A stretch of 64,000 nt of DNA, taken from the NCBI GenBank assembly GCA_047967505.1, contig CM106539.1; one strand, written 5' to 3'. The position numbers and the translations under genes are program-made. Source of the stretch: Dipteris shenzhenensis. Lineage: Eukaryota; Polypodiophyta; Polypodiopsida; Gleicheniales. Of the stretch, positions 43,700 through 54,514 are shown one piece after another. The notes beneath the pieces were generated by a model. The model did not search any database and was not told the origin of the DNA. It saw nothing but the letters and a program-made list of their open reading frames with translations. The number at the start of each line of letters is the position of its first letter. Within the stretch, counting starts at the first letter, position 1.

Positions 43700-44047
43700 T
43701 ACAGCACCAATTGAATGCAAAGATACACTTGGATTTACATAAAAGTCTTGGGACAAATCATGGGGCTTCAATATTGGGCCCTTACTCATGGCCTCCTTAA
43801 GTTGCTGAAAAGACTCCTGTTGCTCCACACCCCATTGGAAAGAAACTCCTTTTCTTATCAACAAGTTCATTGGATGCACTATCTCTATGAAATCATCACA
43901 AAAGCATTGATAATGCTTGCTCTTTCCTAGAATTCTGTGAATACCAGTCACACTGTCAGGACTTGGGAATGACATGATTGCTTGAACCTTGTCAGGATCC
44001 ATTCGCAAGCCTTCTTCAAACACAATATTGTAAAAGCAAGAGATCAA
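43700..44047 (-). pseudogene. Ty3/gypsy RT-RNase H fragment
   Basis: The minus strand reads EEGLRMDPDKVQAIMSFPSP, GIHRILGKSKHYQCFCDDF, a VHPMNLLIRKGVSFQWGVEQQESFQQLK segment and KGPILKPHDLSQDFYVNPS. This is the gypsy RT connection into RNase H ('G..MDP.KV.AI..WP.P......FLG...YYR.F...F......L..L.KK...F.W....Q..F..LK......P.L...D....F.V.TDAS'). The RNase H active-site Asp is replaced (FYVNPS for VDAS). No LTR is nearby. Confidence 0.8.
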
Positions 44048-44159
44048 GGAGGCTCAAAGCACACTGAATAAGACATGAGAGGGAGATAGCAAATGTATAT
44101 CTCTTGCAATGTGTATTCAACAATAGATGATAGGATTTTTATATAGAGAGAGCTTTTAG

Positions 44160-45255
44160 AATAGTGTCAAGCTTTATATCTTGTCAACAAGCCTCCAAGA
44201 TGTGCTGAAGAAGACCATGCACTTCTTTCCTATGATACGAGAGGAACTGTGAAGTTTTGGTAGGTTCAAGTAGCAGTAGAGCAACTAAAAGGACATGATG
44301 TATATTTCTCAAGTGCGATCTCCAAGGGCATGATAACCAACTTGAAGAATTGCATGGATGGCAAACCCCAATTGTCATCTCACTCCACTGGAGTTACAAT
44401 GCATCTGATGACATTTACCCTCAAAGGGATTTTTGAGAAATACGATAAGAAGATGTCTTAGAAGTGAATTTTCTACAAGAAAAAGCCACCAATGTATTAA
44501 AGGCAACACAACTTGAGAAAATTCTCAGGGAGGGTGCAAACGAAAAGGTAGAGTAGGTAGAAGTGAGGGCCTTGTAGGCAAAAGAGCAAGCTAAGGTCGC
44601 TGGCAAAAGTGGTCGACATGGAAAAGCATAGAGAGAAGAAGAAAAGAAGTGCATCAAGGAGCTCTGAGATAGGCTTGAAGAAGTTAGAAGTGATGGGGAC
44701 AATGTGGACAGGGAGCTAGCAATCATGCAAAAGGACCTTGAAGATTAAAAAGCCAAAAAGGAGGGTCTTTACACACAACTCTGCAACATGCAAAATGCAT
44801 TAAACATTGAAAAAGACCAAATTATGGAGCAGCTAAAAAGGGAGAATGCAAAAACTAGAGCAGTGATGTAGGATTTATAAGAGAGCTTCAAGGCCAGGAA
44901 CGATGGGGCAGAGAGTATTCGGGGTGGAGAAGACAATGAGGCAATCCTCCAAGCCAGGAAGGATGTAGAGAGTAGTGATGGTAGAGCAAGTTGTAGGAGC
45001 CATAGTGGGGGTCTTTTTTTTGAAACATTGTTGGAAGTTCAAAGCGTAAGCTACAGGAACCTGCAACAAGATTATGATAGGGTTGTGCACGAGCTTGCAG
45101 TGGCTTTCGATAGTTTTGAAAAGTAGTCCGTCATAATGAGAGATTTCCAAACTAGAATGGAAGTCTTGGAAACGACCCATGTTGATGTTTAATAGCAATT
45201 TAAGCAACTACAATAGATGCTGAGGGATTCAGATGAAGCTATTGCACGGAGTGAG
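44160..45255 (+). pseudogene. Coiled-coil protein relic, left part (interrupted by Copia-E)
   Basis: One broad plus-strand register contains charged, heptad-like segments: CIKELRDRLEEVRSDGDNVD, RELAIMQKDLED, NMQNALNIEKDQIMEQLKREN and MRDFQTRMEVLETTHVDV. Stops intervene. It ends ...SDEAIARSEQ at the Copia-E target site and resumes after it at 51,188 as RVEEMKENIFSLRMREEGIKK. I do not recognise the family. It may be a gag-like or host gene relic. The nearby gypsy fragment is on the other strand. Confidence 0.45.
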
Positions 45256-45260
45256 CAAAG
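45256..45260. repeat. Target site duplication of Copia-E (left)
   Basis: CAAAG precedes the left LTR and is repeated at 51,188-51,192. Removing the element restores the coiled-coil-like frame. Confidence 0.93.
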
Positions 45261-45431
45261 TGTGGGGGTTAAAGGTCACTGTGCCTTAACCCCGGTTATG
45301 TACAATACTCAAACACATATATAAATGAATGAAAAAGAAGATTAGGGTGGTTCTGCACCCACCAAAACTTGTGTGGCTCTCTGTCTCTCTCTCTCCTTCT
45401 TCCGTTCTTGCTTCCGTTGAGAGCACTTTCA
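45261..45431 (+). repeat. Copia-E 5' LTR (171 bp)
   Basis: TGTGGGGGTTAAAGG...CACTTTCA. A TATA-like CATATATAAATG lies at about 45,313-45,324. It differs from the 3' LTR at three positions: ATAAATG/ATACATG, CCGTT/CCATT and CTTTCA/CTCTCA. Confidence 0.93.
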
Positions 45432-45433
45432 AC

Positions 45434-45450
45434 TGGTATCAGAGCCCGGG
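45434..45450 (+). other. Copia-E primer-binding site
   Basis: TGGTATCAGAGCCCGGG starts two bases after the LTR end (AC spacer). Thirteen bases complement initiator Met-tRNA. Confidence 0.93.
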
Positions 45451-46871
45451 TGATGTAGCTGAGCGTGCGTGAATGCTTGAAGCTCAGCAGCTCTGTGAGA
45501 GGAAGGAGAAGCTCTGTGGGAAGCTTTGTGGGCGACTTTACTTGCATCCGAGTGTGCAGAGACCTTGGAGGAACCTTTGGAAAAGTCACTTTGGCTTTGC
45601 GAAGTGGTTTTGAGAGCCTGTTAAGAGCTTTCAAAGAAAAAGTCATTTTTTTGAGCTTTTTCCTGTTCCGTTCGATGACAGAGACTCTGTATTGACTTGT
45701 AGAGGCAACTATTGCTTGCTTTTGGTGTCCACATTACTTCACGAGCTTGGAAACACCTTCATTCTTGAATTTGGGATCATTTCAGTGGATTTCTGACTCA
45801 CTGTGTCAGTTCTTGCGTTTTTTGCCCGGGTGTTGGAACTCAAGTTTGGAGCAACCATTTGCAGATCTGTCAGTTCCGGTGGACTCAGGAGGTCCTAAAA
45901 CTTCTATGTTACTCATCATTCGCACTCCGGTGGAGTTTACAAATAGCTCTGTTTCCAAAAACGTTTTTCAGCCCGTGTGTTGGACCCAGTGATTGAGACC
46001 ACGGTTTCCAAAACCGTCTGTCCCATTGCATTCCGGACACCCAAAAACCCCTACCTATCAGTTCTTGGACGATTTGGTGGAGGATTTTCAGAGTTATAGA
46101 TCTCTGTGTATTCGATTCCGTCTCTCTGTTATGCATTTTTTCATACTAAGGTTTTGAAACCTTAGATTTATGCCACATGGCAGTGGATAAGTGTTGACTC
46201 CCATTTCTCACTCATCGGTTGGGATTTTGGAGTTCTGGCAAAAGAGAGATATTTGCAGATTTTCTTGCTGAGTCCAATTATGCAATGGCGCCCATGTTTT
46301 GAGGCATCTCAGGTTCTATTTTCAGTAGCGCTCATTACCGTGGGACTATGATTTCTTGAGCATACCTTATGCAGATCACTCTGGTTGCAGTTTGAGCAGT
46401 GTGCGCTCATTCGTGGTATGCATTGGGTTGCAGTGGATGATTTATAGGCCATTTGGATGCATTGCCGTCCTTATTGGATGCACTGATAGGCCCAAATTGC
46501 CTTGTGGGATGCTATTTTTATGGACGCTTTGCACATGGATGCTATTTTATGCTGAGGGACAGCTTTGACACATTGCTGGTGATGCACTGATAGTGCTATG
46601 CTCTCTTGGATGAGATATTATTGATGTATATGCCAGTGGACGGTGTTTATGCTTGAGTCATTTGGCACTTATTGGCATTTTCTTTTGGGCCAGATTTGCT
46701 CATATGGATGCATAGTATATGCACATGAGTCAGATGCATCTTTTGATGCTTTGAGCTTTGAGTTTTGGTGATATTTCACTCTATTGTGGCATACACATTT
46801 GGGTGCACCTGGTATTTGGTGTGATTCTCTCTTGCAGGCACTAGCATTTGGGATTTTGCTTTATTTGCATC
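45451..46871 (+). other. Copia-E leader (about 1.4 kb)
   Basis: Untranslated region before Gag. It is T-rich with repeated GCAGTTTG/TTGGATGCA-like words. Short open frames show no family features. The length is unusual next to the 0.5-kb leaders of A and B. Confidence 0.7.
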
Positions 46872-49800
46872 ATGGCATCCTCTTCCATGCCTAAAAAGGA
46901 GTTTTTCAGCATTAAAAAGTTTGATGGGACAAACTTTTCTTTGTGGAAAGAACAAATAAGGGATGTGCTTATTCAAAAGAAGCAGATTAAACCCTTGGCA
47001 GGGATTGAAGCTAAGCCTGCAAATATGTCTGAGGATGATTGGAATGAGTTGGATGCATTAGCAAAGTCTACTATTAGACTTCATCTTGCAGAGCCAGTTT
47101 ATTTCACAGTAGTAAATGAGCAGACTACGGAAGATTTGTGGAAGAAACTGTGTGCCACTTATGAGAAGGAAACTGCCTCTAATAAAGTTTACCTCATGAA
47201 GAGGTTGTTTGAGCTGCAGATGATGAAGGAAGGGGTCTCCATTGCTTCTCACTTGAATGAATTCAATATTATTTTCAGCCAACTTCAAGCTCAGAAGATG
47301 AATTTTGATGCAGAGACTAAGGCAATATTTCTCTTATGTTCATTGCCATCCTCATGGGATACCTTCCGTACAGCTGTCGGTAACTCTACACCTGGTGGAG
47401 TACTGAAATTTGATGATGTTGTGGGTAGCTTGTTGGCCGAGGAGATTAGACGGAAGTCTATGGATGGCAACAAGCAGGATGCAGCCTTAAATGTGCAAAG
47501 GGGCAGATCACAGTTCAGGGGGAAGTCCCAAGAAAGAGGAAAGTCTCGTAGCAAATCCAGGGCACGGAACATTGAGTGTTACCATTGTGGCAAGAAGGGC
47601 CATATGAAAAAGGATTGCTACAAGCTGAAAAGAGAGCAAAAGGATAAGAAAAAGAATGCAAATTGGGGTGCAAATCAAAAGGAAGAGAGTCCAAGGGAGG
47701 ACAAAGGAAAAGTGAAGATCGAGGAGATCAATGCAGTCACACATGATAGTGACAATGATGTTCTCTTCATGTCTACTTTATCTGCAGAGTTGCTTACCAC
47801 TTCAGATGATGCATATTCCCAAGATTGGATTTTGGATTCTGGTGCTTCATTCCATGTTACTCCCCATAGGGAATGGTTCTCCACTTATGATAGTGGAAAG
47901 ACAGGTTGTGTGCATCTTGGAAATGACTATGCATGTGACATAGTGGGAGCAGGTGACATAAAGTTTTCTTTTGCAAATGGGTCTGCATTTGTTTTGAAAC
48001 ATGTGAGACATGTGCCTAAGTTGACCAAGAGTCTTATTTCAGTGGGTCAGCTAGATGATGCTGGTTTTCACAACACTTTTGGCTTTCAAAGTTGGAAAAT
48101 TCAAAAGGGCTCTATGCTTTTGGCTAGGGGTGCCAAGTGTGGGACTTTGTATGCCTTACATGTATCAGGGGTATTTGATCATGTTGTTGCAATAACCGAG
48201 CAGCCAAGCACTTCTTTGTGGCATTGCAGGTTGGGGCACATGAGCCAGAATGGAATGAAACTCTTATGCCATTTGGGTTATGTACCGCATTTGAGTTTCT
48301 CTGATTTTGAATTTTGTGAGCACTGTCTCTATGGAAAGCAGACTAAATCAACCCATAAAAGAAGGGGAAAGAAAGAGTTTGAAATGCTTGATTTGGTGCA
48401 TTCAGACGTATGTGGTCCCATGCCTACACGATCATTAGGCGGGGCTGAATACTATGTGACATTCATTGATGATGCAACTAGGAAAGTGTGGGCTTATGCT
48501 ATAGCTCGGAAGAGTGATGTGTTCCAGGTATTTCAGAAATGGCTGGCCTTGGTTGAGAATCTGGTTGAGAATCAGTCAAGTAGAACGCTTAAATGCCTAC
48601 GGACTGACAATGGTGGAGAGTATCTCTCTCATGACTTTCAGCATTTCTGTGATACACGTGGGATTAAGAGGGAGCTCACATCCCCTCGTACTCCAGAGCA
48701 AAATCCAGTTGCAGAAAAGATGAACCGTACCATTCAAGAAAGGTTGCAATGCATGCTTTCCAATGCAAGTCTTTCTGGTGGTTTTTGGGCTGAGGCAATG
48801 AAGACTGCAGTGCATGTGATCAATAGATCACCTAGTAAGAGTTTGGATGGTGGTATTCCTGAAGAGGCATGGAGTGGCAAGAAGCCCTCTTACTCTCATT
48901 TGCGTATATTTGGGTGTGAGGCATATGCACATGTGCCAAAAGAGCTTCGAAAGAAGCTAGATCCTAAGTCTAGGAAATGCATCTTTCTGGGTTATGGTGA
49001 AAGTGGAGAGATGGGCTATCATCTCTGGGATCCAGAAGCAAAGAAGATCATACGCAGCCATGATGTGGTCTTCAATGAGAAGAAGATGCATAAGGCACCC
49101 ATGAGGGATGTGGAAATGAGGAGAATCACTTTCCAGGATGTGAATCCACCTACATATGTTGATAGGCAGCAAGCTGTCCATGCACCAAATGTGCAAGAAA
49201 TGGTACCACCAAGTACTCCCATAGGTATACAATCAAGAGTAGATTATGGATCATATATTGGTGGAAATGATGAGCCAAATGTGGCTGATATGCAGGTGGG
49301 ACAGCAAGCTGAAATGCCCTTGAGAAGATCATCTAGAGTGTCTAGACCACCTGATAGGTTTGTTCCAGGGGTAGACTATGTGATGCTTACTGATTGCGGG
49401 GAGCCTTCTTGCTACAAAGAGGCTATGATGCGTGAGGATCAACGCAAGTGGGAGTATGCTATGCAATCAGAGATGAGTTCACTTATGAAGAATAAGACTT
49501 GGGACTTGGTTTCTTTGCCACATGGAAAGAAAGCATTGCCATGTAAATGGGTCTACAAAATGAAGGTCACAGGTGATGATGTGCCTAGGTACAAGGCCCG
49601 TTTGGTTGCTAAAGGGTTCAAGCAAGAGAAGGGTGTGGACTTTGATCAGATATTCTCTCCAGTTGTGAAGATGACCACACTTAGATGCATGCTTGGACTA
49701 GTGGCATCAGAGGATATGGAGCTTATGCAAATGGATGTCAAGATAGCTTTCTTGCATGGGGATTTGCATGAGGAAATTTACATGGTGCAGCCGGAAGGCT

Positions 49801-50963
49801 TTGAAGAAAAGGGCAAAGAGCATTTAGTTTGCAAGCTGAAGAAGAGTCTCTATGGTCTTAAGCAAGCACCTAGAGAATGGTATCAGAAGTTTGATGCTTT
49901 CATTCAGTCCCAGGGTTTTAGAAGGAGTGAAATTGATCACTGCCTCTACACTAAAAGGGCTAAGGATAATAGCTTGATAATCCTGGCACTATATGTGGAT
50001 GATATGCTATTAGCTAGCAAGAATACTTATGAGCTAGATGCATTAAAGGCCAAGTTGCATGAGGCCTTTGATATGAAGGATTTGGGATTTGCAGGTCATA
50101 TTCTTGGTATGCGCATCACGTGTGATCGGAGTAGGAAACTCCTTTGGCTTTCACAAAAAGAGTATGTTACAAAAGTATTGCAGCGTTTCAATATGGAGGG
50201 GGGGAAGGCAGTGAGTACTCCATTGCCTCCATATGTGAAACTGAGTCATACAGATAGTCCCAAATCAGATGAGGAAAGGGCCATGATGGCCAAGGTTCCT
50301 TATGCATCAGCAGTTGGGAGTCTTATGTATGCTATGATAGCTACTAGACCAGACATTGCATTTGCAGTGGGAGTTGTTAGCCGCTATATGGCTAATCCAG
50401 GAAAGAGGCATTGGGAGGCAGTTAAGTGCATCATGAGGTACATGAAGGGTACCAAGGAGATGTGCATTTGCTTTGGTAAAGGAGACATGCGTGTACTTGG
50501 GTACACAGATTCAGACTATGCAGGGCATGTGGATAGTAGGAGATCCACTTCTGGTTATGTGTTCACCTTTGCAGGTGGTGCAGTGTCGTGGATGTCTCAC
50601 GCACAGAAGTGCGCTGCTTTGTCTACCACAGAGGCTGAGTATGTTGCAGCCACAAAGGGTTGCAAGGAGGCTATATGGCTTGATCGGCTAGTGGGAGATT
50701 TGGGGATTCATACAGGTGTACCGACATTGCATAGTGATTCCATGAGTGCTATTCAGCTAGCACGGAATCCGGTCTTTCATGCAAAGACCAAACACATTGA
50801 GGTCAGGTACCATTTCATCAGGGAGGTACTTGAGGACAAGCTTGAGGACAAGCGCATAGAGCTTGTCAAGGTCCATACAGATGATAACCCTACAGATATG
50901 CTGACGAAGAGTCTGCCTAGTCAGCGGTTTGAGTATTGTCGTGTATTGATGGGCATTGGATAG
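46872..50963 (+). CDS. gag-pol: Copia-E Gag-Pol polyprotein, intact frame
   Basis: 1,363 codons from ATG 46,872 (MASSSMPKKEFFSIKKFDGT...). An in-frame Met at 46,848 is possible but the later one fits copia Gag starts. Approximate residue positions: Gag core 10-190, CCHC knuckle CYHCGKKGHMKKDC near 236, protease LDSGASFHV near 322. Pre-integrase LWHCRLGHM is near 448 with CEHCLYGKQ. The integrase catalytic Asp (HSDVCG) is near 511, Asp (RTDNGGEY) near 578 and Glu (VAEKMNR) near 615. RT starts near 890, with YVDDMLLAS near 1,041. RNase H has YTDSDYAG near 1,211, then ALSTTEAEYVA and HSDSMSAIQL. Oddities: EQNPVAEKMNRT where EQNGVAERMNRT is usual, and MDVKIAFLHGDL where T usually follows K. It encodes all activities for retrotransposition; activity is unproven. 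Confidence 0.94.
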   Translation: MASSSMPKKEFFSIKKFDGTNFSLWKEQIRDVLIQKKQIKPLAGIEAKPANMSEDDWNELDALAKSTIRLHLAEPVYFTVVNEQTTEDLWKKLCATYEKETASNKVYLMKRLFELQMMKEGVSIASHLNEFNIIFSQLQAQKMNFDAETKAIFLLCSLPSSWDTFRTAVGNSTPGGVLKFDDVVGSLLAEEIRRKSMDGNKQDAALNVQRGRSQFRGKSQERGKSRSKSRARNIECYHCGKKGHMKKDCYKLKREQKDKKKNANWGANQKEESPREDKGKVKIEEINAVTHDSDNDVLFMSTLSAELLTTSDDAYSQDWILDSGASFHVTPHREWFSTYDSGKTGCVHLGNDYACDIVGAGDIKFSFANGSAFVLKHVRHVPKLTKSLISVGQLDDAGFHNTFGFQSWKIQKGSMLLARGAKCGTLYALHVSGVFDHVVAITEQPSTSLWHCRLGHMSQNGMKLLCHLGYVPHLSFSDFEFCEHCLYGKQTKSTHKRRGKKEFEMLDLVHSDVCGPMPTRSLGGAEYYVTFIDDATRKVWAYAIARKSDVFQVFQKWLALVENLVENQSSRTLKCLRTDNGGEYLSHDFQHFCDTRGIKRELTSPRTPEQNPVAEKMNRTIQERLQCMLSNASLSGGFWAEAMKTAVHVINRSPSKSLDGGIPEEAWSGKKPSYSHLRIFGCEAYAHVPKELRKKLDPKSRKCIFLGYGESGEMGYHLWDPEAKKIIRSHDVVFNEKKMHKAPMRDVEMRRITFQDVNPPTYVDRQQAVHAPNVQEMVPPSTPIGIQSRVDYGSYIGGNDEPNVADMQVGQQAEMPLRRSSRVSRPPDRFVPGVDYVMLTDCGEPSCYKEAMMREDQRKWEYAMQSEMSSLMKNKTWDLVSLPHGKKALPCKWVYKMKVTGDDVPRYKARLVAKGFKQEKGVDFDQIFSPVVKMTTLRCMLGLVASEDMELMQMDVKIAFLHGDLHEEIYMVQPEGFEEKGKEHLVCKLKKSLYGLKQAPREWYQKFDAFIQSQGFRRSEIDHCLYTKRAKDNSLIILALYVDDMLLASKNTYELDALKAKLHEAFDMKDLGFAGHILGMRITCDRSRKLLWLSQKEYVTKVLQRFNMEGGKAVSTPLPPYVKLSHTDSPKSDEERAMMAKVPYASAVGSLMYAMIATRPDIAFAVGVVSRYMANPGKRHWEAVKCIMRYMKGTKEMCICFGKGDMRVLGYTDSDYAGHVDSRRSTSGYVFTFAGGAVSWMSHAQKCAALSTTEAEYVAATKGCKEAIWLDRLVGDLGIHTGVPTLHSDSMSAIQLARNPVFHAKTKHIEVRYHFIREVLEDKLEDKRIELVKVHTDDNPTDMLTKSLPSQRFEYCRVLMGIG

Positions 50964-51003
50964 TATGCTCACTAGTTGTTCTCCCTTAAAGGCACATTAT
51001 CCT

Positions 51004-51016
51004 TTAAGTGGGAGGT
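51004..51016 (+). other. Copia-E polypurine tract
   Basis: TTAAGTGGGAGGT lies directly before the 3' LTR at the expected position. Confidence 0.75.
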
Positions 51017-51187
51017 TGTGGGGGTTAAAGGTCACTGTGCCTTAACCCCGGTTATGTACAATACTCAAACACATATATACATGAATGAAAAAGAAGATTA
51101 GGGTGGTTCTGCACCCACCAAAACTTGTGTGGCTCTCTGTCTCTCTCTCTCCTTCTTCCGTTCTTGCTTCCATTGAGAGCACTCTCA
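51017..51187 (+). repeat. Copia-E 3' LTR (171 bp)
   Basis: Partner of 45,261-45,431, followed by the CAAAG duplication at 51,188-51,192. Confidence 0.93.
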
Positions 51188-51192
51188 CAAAG

Positions 51193-53340
51193 AGTGGAGG
51201 AGATGAAGGAGAACATCTTTAGCCTTAGGATGAGGGAGGAAGGAATCAAGAAGCAACTTCATCATGTATAGAGCAATATTGTGGGATTAATGATAGCAAT
51301 AGTTAAATCAGATGCCTATCCTATTATGTAGTAGGGTCCAAAATGCATGGTCTACCATACCTCCATCATAGATGACTACATGATCCGATGGCCTTCGTGC
51401 TACCACCCTATGCACATTTTTTGCTTTGGGGTGTTTGTACATGCAAGATCACTATGGCCTTCGTGTTTGCCTAGGTCATGGAGAGATCAAATGTGCCTGC
51501 TTGCTACAGCTATCGACAACGAGAAAGTAGATGCTGCAGCTCAATTTGCCATTTGGTCACAAAATGCAAAAGCTAAGGAGCTCAAATTGAATAAAGTTGA
51601 GCTCAAGCTTGACTGTGAGGAAAATGAGCCTGAAGGGAGGAACCAACCCCCTTCAAGAAAGGAGCAAAAAGGGTGGAGCTTGCAACTAGGAAGCTCAAAT
51701 CAAACAAAGAGAAAGCAACATGAAGGGAGGGGTCAAGCCCCTGAAGGAAGGGACCAGCCCCCTTAAGAAAATGAGCAAGGAGAGTCGAGCCTGCAATCAA
51801 GGAGCTCAAAAAGTGACCTACTCAAAGCAATGTGGAACCAACCCCCTGAAGGAAAGGAGTCCTTGAGATGTAATCTGAAGAAAAAGAGTCTTTGAGATGT
51901 AATCTATATGCAATTTATTGAATTATTAATTTTCTCTAGAGTTTACTTGGGCAATGTATATATTTTAAGATAACACTAGTGCATTGGTATGCTTCTATTA
52001 TAACAAGGACTACCACCAGTGCAGTGGTTTGCTTCTATTATCATTATTACAAGATAAGATGAATGGCATACAATTCATTCATTTAGGATTTGTGGTTTAG
52101 TTATGGTATTTCATATTTCTCAATGTAAGTGCAATTGTTAAGATATATATATATATATATATATACAAATAATAATTTATTTATATGTATATATATGAAA
52201 TATTATAATATTTCCAAAAGTGACTAAAGTGATATTTTCTTAGCTATGTGACTAGATAGTGTCCTTTGACATGCCAAGGACCATGACGTGAGACAAAAGA
52301 TTTCGATTAAACAATTAATGTGAGACAAGATTTGGATTAGACGAATAATGTGAGACAAAAGATTTTGATTAAATAGTCGGATGATGAGGTGGACATGACG
52401 GTTGTATGAAAGAATAATGAGAAGGTTTGGCTCAATGAACTCTCTCCCTATTTAAGTGCAGTGCAGACACAACTAAGAGCCTATTATGAAATCTAGCCCC
52501 AAAACTCTGTACACCGATCCACCTACTACAAATCTATGCCATAACCAAAAGACTTTGGAATGATCATGTTCTATCTAAGAACAATGTTGGATGAGCTCCT
52601 CATAGAAACAGACCCTGAGAAGAGGGAGGAAATGCTTCGCAATTAGGTGTATAACTTGGAGTCGGTGAATATTAATTTCCCTGGCTATCATTTTTCCTGC
52701 TCCTTTAAGATAGTTGCCAAGCTCATGATGTAGGTTTCTTCTGGTAGGACATGATGGCGGTGCAAAGTTGTATAGAGTACCAATACTAGGATGAAGAGGA
52801 CCTTGAGTGAAAGGAGGAGTTACTATGGGTGTACAAGTCAGCAAAGGCAAGCAAGCAGTTGGTGGTCCAAGTGTGTAATGAGGTCTATGATAGTTTATCG
52901 GATTGTCCTAAAGAGCTAGGAGATGCTTGCTATAGAGAGGTTGATAAGATAGTTGGGAGTTTGGAATTTCCTTGAGTCACAAAATGTCATCGTATTTTTG
53001 AAAAAGTAAAAATCTTGCAGGCATTTCTTAGATTTGTGGACTTTCTTGGACTAACACCATCCATGATCTATGGTTCTCATAATACAAGTTTTTGTGTCAC
53101 CCTACTTCCATGTTAATACTTAAATGTTTTAAGCAGCCCGGTGGTTGAAATCTGGAAATTAAAGATAACCAGTCTAAAGGAGATGTTTTAGTATAGCAAT
53201 GTGCAACAAATTTTAGGATAGCATGGTGATAGTGTAGGATAAGTGGTCATTCGCCAATGTAGTGGTTGGTTCACTAGGATATTAAGAGCCACCTGCATGG
53301 TGTTTTGCTTCTATTATTACAAGATGAATGGATTTGTGGA
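51193..53340. other. Right flank of Copia-E; coiled-coil relic remainder and unassigned sequence
   Basis: 51,193-51,270 continues the charged relic (RVEEMKENIFSLRMREEGIK, then HHV and a stop). 51,600-51,780 has a repeated Lys/Glu/Gln-rich stretch ('GAAGGGAGG…CAAGCCCC'). A TA run is at 52,145-52,166. Near 52,560-52,640 a plus-strand piece (MLDELLIETDPEKREEMLRN) looks coding-like but is short. No gene is callable. Confidence 0.45.
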
Positions 53341-53361
53341 TGTGTGGATTTGTTATGGGAT

Positions 53362-53660
53362 TTAATAAAACTAGCGTGGTGGTTGTTTGGGATATACTAA
53401 AAATAAGCATGGGATTTACAAAAACAATTTAATAAAACTAGCATGGTCGTTGTATACTAAAAACAAGTTATGGTATTTAATAAAACTAGCATGGTGGTTG
53501 TTTGGGATATACTAAAAACAAGCATGGGATTTATCATTTGGGATTTACAAAAATAATTTAATCAAACCAGCGTGGTGGTTGTTTGGGATACACTAAAAAC
53601 AAGCATGGGATTTATTATTTGGGATTTACAAAAACAAGTGCCGTGGTTAGTGTGGGATTT
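53362..53660. repeat. Irregular tandem repeat (AATAAAACTAGCRTGGTGG units)
   Basis: The phrase 'AAAAC(T/C)AGC(G/A)TGGT(G/C)G' followed by TTGTTTGGGATA(T/C)ACTAAAAA and CAAGCATGGGATTTA recurs about four times (near 53,367, 53,434, 53,481 and 53,564) at 50-85-bp spacing. Single related words occur at 52,015 and 53,285, and in the inverted arms at 34-41 kb. Confidence 0.7.
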
Positions 53661-53729
53661 CCTAAAAAAAGCATAGTCTCAAATACATTTTCCTTTTTTT
53701 CAAGATAAGTGGAATATTGTTTCCTTGCA

Positions 53730-54509
53730 GTGAGACTACATTTTCTTAGTACTATCTTAATCATCTTTGTCCACTGCTCCAAGACATGTGCTCATGCACG
53801 TCTAAATTCAATTTGAAGACACTCTTTCCCTTCTTTTGGCATAGGTTGCATATGGAGCTTAATAGCTCTAATTAGATAAGAGTACACAAATGTTTGTGGA
53901 CTCTTATGTAGCAGTTCATAATTGTGGCCTCTCTTGGATGGCTTTTTGTGCCAAAAAGCTCTGACTACTACATCCCACTTATCATAGGTTGCTCCCCAAT
54001 TATCCTTAAATGCTAGCTCAACCTTGTGCTTAGGTTTTGTGCACTACAAATAGAAAGTATGGGTCATCTTCCTTGTTCTCCCTAGAGGCAGTGACAACTG
54101 CAAAGTTATCCCCCTCTTCCAAACAATCAGTGAGTTCATCAAAAGTCTCCCCAAACTGTGGTGAGTCATTCGTTGTCACTCCATCTAAATGTAGAGGGAA
54201 AACTTGAACTCGCTCCTATATCTTTACAATTGCAATTTTCTCACAATCGTCATGATCCCCTATGATGCACACACTATAGAAACAAGAAAGTTTTCTTGTT
54301 TTAGTCAGTTGGTTGTTTGAAAATCCGTATATGCTGTGCAGACCAAAAAATCCTTTAATTTTCTCACAGTGGTACCGACTTCTCCTTTGCACTTCATCCA
54401 CTTTCACTTCATGGAACACTCTGTGTACTACATTATTCTTAAGGCTTTGTTTACTGTATGTTGAACTATCAAATCTAAACAAAGTCATGTGGAAGCATGT
54501 GTATGCCAA
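53730..54509 (-). pseudogene. Unrecognised protein pseudogene
   Basis: From 54,509 the minus strand runs open to a TAG at 54,216. It continues in the same frame (RVQVFPLHLDGVTTNDSPQF, then EEGDNFAVVTASRENKEDDP, YFLFVVHKT) to about 54,040. After a one-base shift it reads HKVELAFKDNWGATYDKWDV, then VRAFWHKKPSKRGHNYELLH and FVYSYLIRAIKLHMQPMPKE to about 53,800. The length and composition of this joined stretch make true coding ancestry likely. The 'G(D/N)xFAV....E....YF.V' segment is reminiscent of a plant repeat-borne protein family, but I cannot name it. Confidence 0.5.
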
Positions 54510-54514
54510 AGATC

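Larger units (their letters stand above)
45261..51187 (+). mobile_element. Copia-E: structurally complete Ty1/copia element with 171-bp LTRs
   Basis: A 5,927-bp element: LTR (45,261-45,431), primer site (45,434-45,450), a leader of about 1.4 kb, an uninterrupted gag-pol ORF (46,872-50,963), polypurine tract and LTR (51,017-51,187), flanked by CAAAG. The LTRs are very short for a copia element and differ at three of 171 positions. It is the only element in the window whose polyprotein frame is fully open, and all catalytic motifs are visible. It belongs to a lineage distinct from A to D (EYYVTFIDDATRKVW, YVDDMLLAS). Confidence 0.95.

Noticed and set aside
43420-43728. Hydrophobic minus-strand frame resembling a membrane protein
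   Set aside because: It overlaps the gypsy RNase H relic in another frame and has no recognisable family pattern.
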